A stretch of DNA of 64,000 nucleotides from JBFWVR01 sp050246635 (GTDB taxonomy: Bacteria > Acidobacteriota > Vicinamibacteria > Vicinamibacterales > UBA2999). Position numbers and translations under genes: made by a program. The notes under the pieces are model-generated. The model did not search any database. It was not told where the DNA came from and was given only the letters and a program-made list of their open reading frames with translations. Shown one piece after another: positions 1 to 7,891 of the stretch (position 1 is its first letter; each line of letters starts with the position of its first letter). The stretch covers positions 372,001 through 436,000 of the forward strand of contig JBFWVR010000002.1 in assembly GCA_050246635.1 (NCBI GenBank), given 5' to 3'.

Positions 1-1130
1 CGCAGGGGCTCGGTGGCCAGGAGGTCGGCGATGCGTTGGCCCGCGCGGCCGTCGCCGTAGATGTGCGCCGGTGCGTAGGGGCCATGCGCCACCTGCGCGC
101 GCACGGCCTCGATGATCGCCGCCCGATCGTGCGCGACGTCGACGACGTTCGGCCCGCGCTCGCGGCCCGCCTGGCGGGTGCCGACGTTCACCGCGGGCGT
201 GCCGAGGAACGCGCCCTCTCGAATCGGCGCGCTCGAGTTGCCGACGAGGCACGCGGCCCGCATCGAGAGCCGCACATACGTCTCGACCGGGAAGTTCTTG
301 TAGAAGCGGATGAACGACGGCCGCCGGTTCTCCCGGAACTTCCGCATCCCCCGCGCCACGTCGTCCGAACCCGCGTCGACGTTGGGCCAGAGCATGATGG
401 CCGGCATCTCGAGGGCCTCGAGCGCCTCGAGGGTCTCGACGATCTGTGCCTCGCCCTGCCCGTACTCCGTGGTGACCGGATGCTGGCTCACCAGCAGGAA
501 CGGCCTGGTGACGTCGACGTGACCGCCGACGCCCTCGCGGTCGAACCAGGCCTGGTCGAGCCCGTCGGTGCCGGCCGCCGCAATCTCCGCAACCAGGTCG
601 ATGCGCGGGCAGCCCACCACGTGCACGGTCGACGGGTCCTCCCCCATCCGGACGATGCGGTCGGCGGCGTCCTGGTTGGCCGGGAAGTGCAGGTGCGCGA
701 GCTTCGTGACGGCGTGGCGGATGCTCTCGTCGATCGTGCCCGTCACCTCGCCGCCCATCGTGTGCGCGACGGGGATGTTCATGTAGGCGGCGGCGACGGC
801 GGTCGCCATCGTCTCGAAGCGGTCGCCGACGCTCACGACGACGTCGGGCCGGATGATCTCGAAGAGCGTCGGCAGTTCGAGCAGCCCGAGGCCGGTGGAC
901 TTCGCCATCGTCACGGGGGTCTCCCCCTCGATGATGATGTTCACCCGGGCGTCGGGCCGGAAGCCGTCGCGCTCGATGACATCCACGACGGAGCCGAACC
1001 GATCGAGCACGGCCGAGGCGCCGACGATGACCTTGAGCTCGAGACCGGGATGGGCCTGGACGGCCCGCATCGCGGACTTGATGCTGCTGTAGTTGGCTCG
1101 CGAGCCGATGACAACGGCGACCTTACGCAT
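1..1130 (-). CDS. neuC: UDP-N-acetylglucosamine 2-epimerase, NeuC type (3' end outside window)
   Basis: Predicted hydrolysing UDP-GlcNAc 2-epimerase, the enzyme that releases ManNAc (or a diacetamido analogue) to feed sialic, legionaminic or pseudaminic acid-like sugars. The ATG-initiated frame gives 376 codons before the window edge, close to full family length. Visible family features are the N-terminal VIGSRANY Rossmann start, VGDRFE, IPVAHTMGGEVT, DESIRHAVTKLAHLHF, VGCPRID, and near the end GNSSAPIREG. The first 8 bases overlap the deacetylase gene, so the two are translationally coupled. NeuB and NeuA partners, if present, would lie downstream beyond the left edge. Family call is strong; the exact substrate is not readable from sequence. 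Confidence 0.9.
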   Translation of the reverse strand, partial: MRKVAVVIGSRANYSSIKSAMRAVQAHPGLELKVIVGASAVLDRFGSVVDVIERDGFRPDARVNIIIEGETPVTMAKSTGLGLLELPTLFEIIRPDVVVSVGDRFETMATAVAAAYMNIPVAHTMGGEVTGTIDESIRHAVTKLAHLHFPANQDAADRIVRMGEDPSTVHVVGCPRIDLVAEIAAAGTDGLDQAWFDREGVGGHVDVTRPFLLVSQHPVTTEYGQGEAQIVETLEALEALEMPAIMLWPNVDAGSDDVARGMRKFRENRRPSFIRFYKNFPVETYVRLSMRAACLVGNSSAPIREGAFLGTPAVNVGTRQAGRERGPNVVDVAHDRAAIIEAVRAQVAHGPYAPAHIYGDGRAGQRIADLLATEPL

Positions 1131-2070
1131 GGGGCATGTCGGACGTGAAAGGCGGCAGGTCGCGGGTGTCGTACCGTGGCACCTCGAACCGGCCGTCGGA
1201 CTCGGGCCGCGCGAGGCGCCGGACCGTGGTGAACGCACAGGCGTACCCGAGATCGGCCAGCACGGCCACCGTCTCGGCCGTGTAGGTGTGTGGGTGGCCG
1301 TACGGATAGCAGAACGGGACCAGGGCCTGGCCGGTCAGCGCACGGATCCGCGCCACGCCGCCGGCGAGCTCGGTCCGCTGGCCGGCCACATCGAGCCGCG
1401 ACAGCACGCGGTGCCGCGCCGTGTGGTACCCGAAGGTCATGCCGGCCGCGGCCATCTCCCGGATCATGGGACCGGACAGGTACAGGGCGCGAGCGAACTC
1501 GGTCTCGTCCCCGATGTGCGTGGTGAAGAGCTCGTCGAGCACACGATCCGCCGTCTCGAACGGCAGCTCGTAGTTGAGCAGGTGCTTGACGTCCCGGTCA
1601 CCGGCCGCGGCGTCGTAGCGGTAGACGGCCGGGGTCGGGCGGAGCCCGGCGCCGGCGCCGGCGGGCACCCGCGCCGCCGCCTCCCGTACCGCGGCGGCGA
1701 AGGCCGCTGCCCCGAGCCGCGAGACGAGGAAGTGCGTCTTGTGGACGTTCAGCACGCGCGGGCGATCGCCAAGCGTGTCGCCCGCGAGGAAGAAGACGCC
1801 GGACCAGCCCCGGTCGGCCAGACGCGGGAAGACCGCCGTGTAGTGATCCACGAACCCATCGTCGAAGGTCAGGAGCAGGGAGGGCCGCTCGAAGGGCCGG
1901 CCGGCATCGAGCCGCGTCACGAGCCCCTCGCAGGTCACCGGCGCACCGGCGGCCGCGAGGGCGTCGAGCTGCCGGTCGAAGTCGGCCACCGCCAGGGCGT
2001 TCACGCCCGGGAACGCCGTCGCGGCGCTGTCGCGCACGTAGTGGTACATCGCCACGAGGCAGCCACTCAT
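1123..2070 (-). CDS. Polysaccharide deacetylase (NodB-like)
   Basis: 315-residue carbohydrate esterase family 4-like protein, expected to remove N- or O-acetyl groups from a sugar or lipid-linked glycan. Motif 1 TFDDG is at residues 68-72 and the metal-binding HTARH at 216-220; a later FCYPYG fits the RxPY-type motif 3. About 140 residues separate motifs 1 and 2, longer than in minimal NodB domains. There is no clear signal peptide, so a cytoplasmic or membrane-surface role is likelier than a periplasmic one. The ATG at 2070 overlaps the formyltransferase stop by 4 bases (ATGA). Next to a formyltransferase, it may deacetylate an N-acetyl sugar before N-formylation; that link is inference. Confidence 0.88.
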   Translation of the reverse strand: MSGCLVAMYHYVRDSAATAFPGVNALAVADFDRQLDALAAAGAPVTCEGLVTRLDAGRPFERPSLLLTFDDGFVDHYTAVFPRLADRGWSGVFFLAGDTLGDRPRVLNVHKTHFLVSRLGAAAFAAAVREAAARVPAGAGAGLRPTPAVYRYDAAAGDRDVKHLLNYELPFETADRVLDELFTTHIGDETEFARALYLSGPMIREMAAAGMTFGYHTARHRVLSRLDVAGQRTELAGGVARIRALTGQALVPFCYPYGHPHTYTAETVAVLADLGYACAFTTVRRLARPESDGRFEVPRYDTRDLPPFTSDMPHA

Positions 2071-2876
2071 GCCGCGGGCTCCAGCGAGAGCAGCGACAGC
2101 GCCGCATCCCGTGCGTCACGCGCCGACAGGTACTCCTCGATCATGCCGGTCTCGAACTGCTCGTGCAGCCGGCGAACGGCCTGCGCGGAGAAGTCCTTGC
2201 GCTGGTACAGGCGTCCGCCCCCCGCCTGGGGGACGGCGCGCACGCCGCCGGCGGCGTGGGCCACGGCGGCGGCGACGAGGACGTCGGCCGCCGCCGTGAT
2301 GGCCTTGTTCCCGATCTCGTGCGGGCCGTCACCCGTGGCGATCGCCGGGCGCGCGTGCGCGATCATCGGCCCGGTGTCGATGCCGGCGTCGAGGTAGTGA
2401 ATCGTGGCGCCGACGTACTCGGGCTCGCGGTTCACGAGCGGCCAGAAGTTGGTGCCGGCGCCCCGGTAGTACGGCGAGAGGCCGAGGTGCAGGTTGATGA
2501 TCCGGCCGGCAAAGCGGTCGATGATGGCCTGGCGGAGCAGCCCCGTCCCGAACACGAGCACGACGTCGGGCGCCAGCGCCGCCATGCGGTCGATCTCGGC
2601 AGGATCGTTGATGCAGCCCGGCGCCCCGGTGCGGACCACGGCCCCGGCGGGCAGGCGCAGGTCTGCATCGGCGCCGAACGCCGCGGCCTCCGCCCGATCG
2701 CGCGCGTCGAAGTGCGCGGCGATCACGCGGTGGTCCTCGTCCGATCGCGCGTAACGTGCGGGCACGAACGACTTCTCCTCGCGCCAGACCCCGGCCAGAT
2801 CGAGCCCCGCCGCCACCCGGTTGGCCACGTGGTGATGCCGGAGGAAGGTGCTCGTGAGGAGGATCACCCGCGTCAT
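2067..2876 (-). CDS. Sugar N-formyltransferase (formyl-THF dependent family)
   Basis: 269-residue protein of the methionyl-tRNA/sugar formyltransferase fold, which moves a formyl group from N10-formyl-THF to an amino group. The catalytic Asn-x-His and Asp are present: N128 and H130 in INLHLGLSPYYRGAG, and D167 in GATIHYLDAGIDTGP. It lacks the C-terminal tRNA-binding domain of Fmt, and the glycan context favours an amino-sugar nucleotide as acceptor. The frame is open further upstream, but I chose the ATG at 2876 because it overlaps the preceding stop as TGATG and begins MTRVILLTS, a normal Rossmann start. The WecE-type aminotransferase at 62037 could supply a 4-amino sugar; unproven. Confidence 0.88.
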   Translation of the reverse strand: MTRVILLTSTFLRHHHVANRVAAGLDLAGVWREEKSFVPARYARSDEDHRVIAAHFDARDRAEAAAFGADADLRLPAGAVVRTGAPGCINDPAEIDRMAALAPDVVLVFGTGLLRQAIIDRFAGRIINLHLGLSPYYRGAGTNFWPLVNREPEYVGATIHYLDAGIDTGPMIAHARPAIATGDGPHEIGNKAITAAADVLVAAAVAHAAGGVRAVPQAGGGRLYQRKDFSAQAVRRLHEQFETGMIEEYLSARDARDAALSLLSLEPAA

Positions 2877-4621
2877 CACTGCCTCGGGGCCTGCCCGATC
2901 ATCGTCCGCAGCTTGTTCATGACGGCCGCCGCGAGGCGCTCGCGCCGCTCGCGGGACTGCCGCACCCGCTTCTCGCGCCAGCGCGCGGCCTTGGCCTTCT
3001 CCTTGGCGCGGCGCTCCATCGCCTTCTGGAACCGCTCGCGCGCGACGCGGCGCGCCCGGTCGGCCTGCGCCGTCCAGTACTGCCGCCGCTTCATCCATCG
3101 ATGGGCGCGAATCCCGGCGGCGCGCGCCCGCTCCTCCCGCGCCTCCAGCGGGTCCCAGAGGAGCCGGCGCGTGAGGCGGCCCCGATAGGCGCGCCGCGCA
3201 AGCGTGAGGCCGGCGCGGGCCGCGGCTCCGGCCTCGCGGTCGTCGGCCGGCTGCGCCGGACGTGCCGCGAGGCGCTCGATGGCGGCGACCAGCCGGGGTG
3301 TGGCCGCCTCCGCCAGGCCATACGGCCGGAGGAACGCCTCGACGAACCGGGCACTGCGGCCGGCGTGCCCGGCCGGGTCGGCCAGGACCTCACCGAGCTG
3401 GCGTTGGTGCGCGTCCAGCGACCGGGTCGCGTACAACAAGCCGCCGCCGACGTTCAGGAGGTAGGGGAAGTGGAGCGTGCCCTCCTGGTTCTCGTGGAAC
3501 TCGTCCAGCAGCACGGTCAGCACCGGCCGCCCCGCAATCGCAGCCTCGAGGAAGGCGGAGGTGTTGAGGCCGACGACCGCGGCGGCGTGGCTGAGCGAAT
3601 CGAAGTAGTCCGCCTTGGCCTCGGCATCGATGGGGTTCCGTCCCCAGAGTACGACCGGCCCGAGGCCATCGAGGCTGACCTCGTCCCATTCCTTCAGGCG
3701 CGAGGGGTGTGGCCGCACGAGCACCGGGACGTCACGGAGGGCCGGGTCACCGCTGTTGCGCAGGCCCTCGAGCCACCGCCGGACGAACCGCGCCTCGGAC
3801 GGGCTGCCGCGGAAGAGCGCGGAGCAGACGTAGAGGACGAACCGCGGCGCGGCCGGCAGCCCGACGTGCGCGCAGAACGCCTCGTGCCCGCGCGAGGGCG
3901 TGCGATCGAACCACTGGTCGAAGCACTGCGCCCCGGTGACCTCCACGGCCCCTGGCGGCACCCCGTGCAGCGTCACCGCCTCGTCGCGCTGCGTCTCGTT
4001 CCAGACGGCGATGACGTCGGGCACCCATCGGATGAGCGCCTTGCTCGACAGGTTGTCCCAGCTCCACACGCCGAAGAGCGTGCGGAAGCCGAGCGCCCGC
4101 GCGCTGCGCAGGTAGTCGAGCTCGGGCGAGCCGAGGCCGATGAGGGGCGTGAGCATCACGACGTCCGGCTGCCGTTGCGCCAGGAACGCGTCCACGGCCG
4201 GCACCCGCGGGAGGGTGCGCTCGATCTCTCGCAGGCCGGCCGTGAGGGCGCGCCGGGCGGGCGCCGTTCCCATGCCCGGCAGGGCCGTCAGCCAGAGCAT
4301 CACGCGCGGCGTGCGCTCCCGGGCGCGGCTGACCAGGCGCGGGGCGGTCCGGTAGGCCGGCGCCAGGTAGCGGACCCAGTCGAGCGCGAGCCGGATCTTC
4401 TCGGTCAGCGTCTCCGACTCGCTGACCGGCCGGCCCGGCGCCCAGCTGACGCGCAATGCGGGGAACTCGGCCTGCCAGCGGGCCACCATCGCGGCGCCGC
4501 CGACCGCGTCTTCCTGGAGCGCCGCCACCTCCACGTCCTGTCCGTCCTGCAACAGGCGGCGCACGACGCTCTCGTAGTTGCGGAGCGCGGCGAAGTGCCG
4601 GGCGACGACCAGCAGGCGCAT
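2876..4621 (-). CDS. SWD-1: GT-B-like transferase with charged C-terminal tail
   Basis: 581 residues. The N-terminal lobe starts MRLLVVARHF and continues to VWSWDNLSSKALI (SWDN at 187-190), followed by VWNETQRDEAVTLHG and VTGAQCFDQWF. The C-terminal lobe has VRPHPSRLKEW, VVGLNTSAFLEAAIAGRPV and GTLHFPYLL. This two-lobed layout resembles GT-B glycosyltransferases and CDP-glycerol glycerophosphotransferases. Donor and acceptor are unknown. Residues from about 465 onward form a strongly basic Arg/Lys/Ala/Glu-rich helical tail (RRQYWTAQADRARRVA, ERFQKAMERRAKEKAKAARW), probably a coiled coil or membrane-surface helix. The ATG at 4621 lies 6 bases after the previous stop with GGAG upstream. In the motif, Lys is followed by Ala where most copies have Gly. 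Confidence 0.85.
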   Translation of the reverse strand: MRLLVVARHFAALRNYESVVRRLLQDGQDVEVAALQEDAVGGAAMVARWQAEFPALRVSWAPGRPVSESETLTEKIRLALDWVRYLAPAYRTAPRLVSRARERTPRVMLWLTALPGMGTAPARRALTAGLREIERTLPRVPAVDAFLAQRQPDVVMLTPLIGLGSPELDYLRSARALGFRTLFGVWSWDNLSSKALIRWVPDVIAVWNETQRDEAVTLHGVPPGAVEVTGAQCFDQWFDRTPSRGHEAFCAHVGLPAAPRFVLYVCSALFRGSPSEARFVRRWLEGLRNSGDPALRDVPVLVRPHPSRLKEWDEVSLDGLGPVVLWGRNPIDAEAKADYFDSLSHAAAVVGLNTSAFLEAAIAGRPVLTVLLDEFHENQEGTLHFPYLLNVGGGLLYATRSLDAHQRQLGEVLADPAGHAGRSARFVEAFLRPYGLAEAATPRLVAAIERLAARPAQPADDREAGAAARAGLTLARRAYRGRLTRRLLWDPLEAREERARAAGIRAHRWMKRRQYWTAQADRARRVARERFQKAMERRAKEKAKAARWREKRVRQSRERRERLAAAVMNKLRTMIGQAPRQ

Positions 4622-4627
4622 CAGGCC

Positions 4628-6862
4628 TCAGTCTCCACGCCTGAACTCCGCGTACACCGGCGCATCCGACTTGTCGCGGTCGACGCGGTCGACGAGGGTG
4701 AACCCCGCCCGCTGGAGCAGCCCGGTCGCCTCGTTCTCCAGTTCGCGGTCCAGTTCCACCAGCAGCGCCGTGAGCGAGGGCGCCGCCAGCGTGTGGGCCG
4801 CGCCGCGCAGCACCTCGAGCTCGGCGCCGTCCACATCGAGCTTGATCGCCGTGGGCGGCGGGAGCCTGTAGGCGCCAATCAGGTCGTCGAGCCGCGTCCC
4901 GAGCACGGGCTGCTCGTACTTGCCCTGCGACCGCGACAACGACTCGCGCGACTCGAGCGCCCGCATCGCATGCCGGCTCTGCCCCGGCGACAGGTTGCGG
5001 TACTTGAAGGCCGCGAGCCCGGTGGTCGACCACAGCGGCAGCTGCACCGGGACGATGCGCTGCTGGCACCCGTTCAGGACGATGTTGTCGCAGAGGTGCG
5101 CGAAGGTGGCATACCCCGGCTCGACCGCGACGACCGTCGCAAGCGGCTCGCGCTTCGCGGCGATCAGCGAGAACGCGCCGACATTGGCGCCGATGTCGTA
5201 GAGCACGGTGTCCGGCCGCACGATGCGTTCGATCCAGTCGACCGTCCAGGGCTCCTTCGCGCAGGGCCGGGCGCGCCAGTTCCGCTCCTCGGGTGACGTC
5301 ACGCGGATCTGGACCGGCACGGCCTCGTAATCGAGCATCACGGTGTCCCCCGCGGTCGTCTCTCCGGCCGGGGGAGCCGCCTCGGCCGCGGGCCGCTCGG
5401 CGGCCGCGCGTGCGGCCGCGCGCCTGGCATCACGCGCGCGCTGGCGTTCGGCCAGCTTGAGGGTCTGCTCGATCTCGTGGACCGCGACCTTGGTCGCGCG
5501 CACGTTGAGGCCGTGCGGCCGGATGAAGCTGCGGACGAAGTCGCGCTGCGCCTCGACGTCGACCTCCCCGCGCACCGCCGCCGCCAGGGCCGCGCAGTGC
5601 GTGGCCAGGTCGGGCGACGCCTGCACGAAGCCGCCGTGCTCCCGCAGCAGGTAGTGGAAGTGCAGCGTGCCACTCTGCCCGTCCGCCAGCTCGTCCGGCG
5701 CCGTGATGGTCAGCACCGGCCGCCCCACGATGGCCGCCTCGAGCTCGGCGCTCGTGTTCAGGCCGACGGCCGCCTCGGCGTGGTGGAGGCACTCGTACAG
5801 GAACTGCGCCCCCGAGAACGTCGTGCGCACGACCACGGCCCGCTCGGCGTCGAACGGACGGGTGACGCGCACCCGCACCTCGCCGTGCCGCGCCTTCCAC
5901 GCCAGCCGCTCGCCCTCGTCGCCCCACGCGCGGTTCAGGTCGGGATGGGCCTTCACGAGGATGTTCGCCCGCTCGAGCCCCGGCGTGCGGCGGACCGCGT
6001 CGATCCAGCCCGCGATGAAGCGGTCCTCGTGCTCCTCCGCGATGAACTTCGACGACGCCAGGTAGGTGATCGTCGGCGCGGACGGGTCGAACCCGAAGAG
6101 GCGGTCGTACTCCGCCCGCGACAGCGACGGCCGGAGGCGGAAGAAGTCGTCGAACCGCGGCGCGCCGGTCACCGCAATCCGGTCGCGGGGCACGCCGTGC
6201 AGGTCGACGGCCTCACGCGCCTGGAGCTCGTTCCACAGGAGCAGCCGGTCGGGCACCTCGTGCATGAGGCCCTTGGTCGAGAGGTTGTCCCAGCTGAAGA
6301 GGAGCAACGCAATCGGGATGTCCAGCTCGCGGCAGGCCTTGACGTAGTCGGCCTGGCTCGACCCGATGTCGACGAGGGGTGAGATCAGGACGAGGTCGGG
6401 CGCCTCGCTCTGGATCCACTTCTGGATGCCGCGATCCGCCGGGATGGCGTTCCCCAGCCTGCGGATGGTGTCCTGCAACCGTTCGATCTCGGCCGGCGTG
6501 AGGCCGAGGCCGAGCTCCGCGACGCCCGGCACCGGCTCCCGCGAGCCATGCGAGACGGTCCGGGCCAGCTTGTCGAACGCGCGGGCGCGCAGCTTGCGTG
6601 CGCCGGCGAACGGCGGGGTGAGGTACCGCAGGTAGTCGCCGGACCGTCGCAGCAGGCTCACGTAGTCGCGCCACTCGTCGTGGCGCTTGCTGTCGCAGGT
6701 CGTCGCGGAGACGAGCGGCTGGTCCTGCAGGGCCTCGGGCAGCTCGAGCACGCCGTCCTGCGCCGCAATCCGCACGCCGTGCCCGCGGGCCGCGAGCGTC
6801 GCCACCACGCTGGTGAAGTGGCGCATGTAGCCCATCTGCTTGATGACGAACAGGATCCGCAT
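4628..6862 (-). CDS. SWD-2: GT-B-like transferase fused to FkbM methyltransferase
   Basis: 744-residue two-part protein. Residues 1 to about 465 are a complete SWD module: MRILFVIKQMGYMRHF, FSWDNLSTKGLM (SWDNL at 190-194), VTGAPRFDDFF, LVKAHPDLNRAW (a variant of the usual RPHP that keeps His), VGLNTSAELEAAIVGRPV and GTLHFHYLL. A short Ala/Arg-rich linker leads to an FkbM-type SAM methyltransferase from about residue 515 on, with LYDIGANVGAFSLIAAK, AVEPGYATFAHLC and IKLDVDGAELEVLRGAA. The fusion suggests one polypeptide that transfers a sugar-like unit and methylates it. The ATG at 6862 is the only family-consistent start. Gap to the upstream gene is 12 bases. Confidence 0.87.
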   Translation of the reverse strand: MRILFVIKQMGYMRHFTSVVATLAARGHGVRIAAQDGVLELPEALQDQPLVSATTCDSKRHDEWRDYVSLLRRSGDYLRYLTPPFAGARKLRARAFDKLARTVSHGSREPVPGVAELGLGLTPAEIERLQDTIRRLGNAIPADRGIQKWIQSEAPDLVLISPLVDIGSSQADYVKACRELDIPIALLLFSWDNLSTKGLMHEVPDRLLLWNELQAREAVDLHGVPRDRIAVTGAPRFDDFFRLRPSLSRAEYDRLFGFDPSAPTITYLASSKFIAEEHEDRFIAGWIDAVRRTPGLERANILVKAHPDLNRAWGDEGERLAWKARHGEVRVRVTRPFDAERAVVVRTTFSGAQFLYECLHHAEAAVGLNTSAELEAAIVGRPVLTITAPDELADGQSGTLHFHYLLREHGGFVQASPDLATHCAALAAAVRGEVDVEAQRDFVRSFIRPHGLNVRATKVAVHEIEQTLKLAERQRARDARRAAARAAAERPAAEAAPPAGETTAGDTVMLDYEAVPVQIRVTSPEERNWRARPCAKEPWTVDWIERIVRPDTVLYDIGANVGAFSLIAAKREPLATVVAVEPGYATFAHLCDNIVLNGCQQRIVPVQLPLWSTTGLAAFKYRNLSPGQSRHAMRALESRESLSRSQGKYEQPVLGTRLDDLIGAYRLPPPTAIKLDVDGAELEVLRGAAHTLAAPSLTALLVELDRELENEATGLLQRAGFTLVDRVDRDKSDAPVYAEFRRGD

Positions 6863-6874
6863 GGTGTCGAGGCG

Positions 6875-7891
6875 TCAGCGGGCGAGGCGCGCCAGCATCC
6901 GCAGGTTCTTCCCGTAGCCCCCGGCGTTGGCCAGGAATTGCAGCGTGTCGGCGATCCGCTCCATCGCGGAGGTGTCCTCGTGATGGAGCTCGCGGCGCTG
7001 CCAGAGGTAGTCCACGAAGTCGAGCCCCTCTGTCTGCACGAGCTCCACGGAGAGCCCGTGCCGCTCGAGGAACGCGGCGAGGGTGACAGGCGTGTAGTAG
7101 TTGAGGTGGTGGGTCGGCCAGATGAAGTGCGCGCCCGATCCCATGAGCAGCCGCGAGGCCGAATCGAAGTTCGGCACGTACAGGTAGACGATCCCTCCCG
7201 GGCGCAGCAGCCCGAGGCATCGCTCGAGGGTCGCCCCCGGATGCACGAGGTGCTCCAGCACGTCGAAGAGCGAGATCGCGTCGAAGCTCGCCGGCTCGAA
7301 GCCCGCGTCTTCGAGGGCCGCCGTGCGCAGGTCCAGCCCTCGCTGCCGCCCGAACGCCACCGCCGACGTGTTCAGGTCGATGCCGCAGGCCCGCCACCCG
7401 CGCGCCTGGGCCGCCTCGACGACGAAGCCGGTGCTGCAGCCGACGTCGAGGTAGGACGGCGCCGTGCCCTCGACGAACCGCGCCATTGTCGCGACACGCT
7501 CCTCGCCGAAGCGGGTCACGCGGTACTCGTGGCTCGACTCCCCGAGGTCCCGCATGATCGTCTGGTAGTCGGTCGAGCCGTACATCTCGCGATAGTGGTC
7601 CTCGTCGAAGACCGGGCTGACGTAGACCATGTCGCAGGCCGTGCACCGCACGATCGTCAGGTGATCCTTCGCCATTTCCTCGCGGCTGGCGTCGCTGCCG
7701 CACGAGGGACAGGCACGCGGAACGAGCAGGTCCTCCGGGATCCGGCCGTAGCGCGCGATGAGCCCGTCGATGGTGTGCGTGCGCCGCGCGAACAGCTGCG
7801 CGTAGGAGTCCTTCGGACGCAGCCGTGCCACGTCGACGGGCACGTACTCCGACACCGTGCGGTACGGCAGCGACAGCGGCTTCCTGGTCAT
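6875..7891 (-). CDS. Class I SAM-dependent methyltransferase with zinc-ribbon-like N-terminus
   Basis: 338 residues. An N-terminal four-cysteine cluster (CPSCGS, then CTACDMVYVSP) looks like the small metal-binding unit common in sugar methyltransferases of glycan loci. The Rossmann core follows with YLDVGCSTGFVVEAA (SAM-binding motif I), GIDLNTSAVAFG, and FDAISLFDVLEHLVHPG (motif II/III area with the frequent DVLEH). It probably methylates a glycan sugar or its precursor; the acceptor is unknown. The ATG at 7891 overlaps the SWD-3 stop as ATGA, which fixes the start although the frame is open for another 390 bases upstream. Confidence 0.87.
   Translation of the reverse strand: MTRKPLSLPYRTVSEYVPVDVARLRPKDSYAQLFARRTHTIDGLIARYGRIPEDLLVPRACPSCGSDASREEMAKDHLTIVRCTACDMVYVSPVFDEDHYREMYGSTDYQTIMRDLGESSHEYRVTRFGEERVATMARFVEGTAPSYLDVGCSTGFVVEAAQARGWRACGIDLNTSAVAFGRQRGLDLRTAALEDAGFEPASFDAISLFDVLEHLVHPGATLERCLGLLRPGGIVYLYVPNFDSASRLLMGSGAHFIWPTHHLNYYTPVTLAAFLERHGLSVELVQTEGLDFVDYLWQRRELHHEDTSAMERIADTLQFLANAGGYGKNLRMLARLAR

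Noticed and set aside
36..1148. 370-codon plus-strand frame opposite the NeuC-type gene
   Set aside because: Its composition is Arg/Asp/Val-rich with no family signature, whereas the minus strand reads a clear epimerase. It is a GC-driven antisense shadow.
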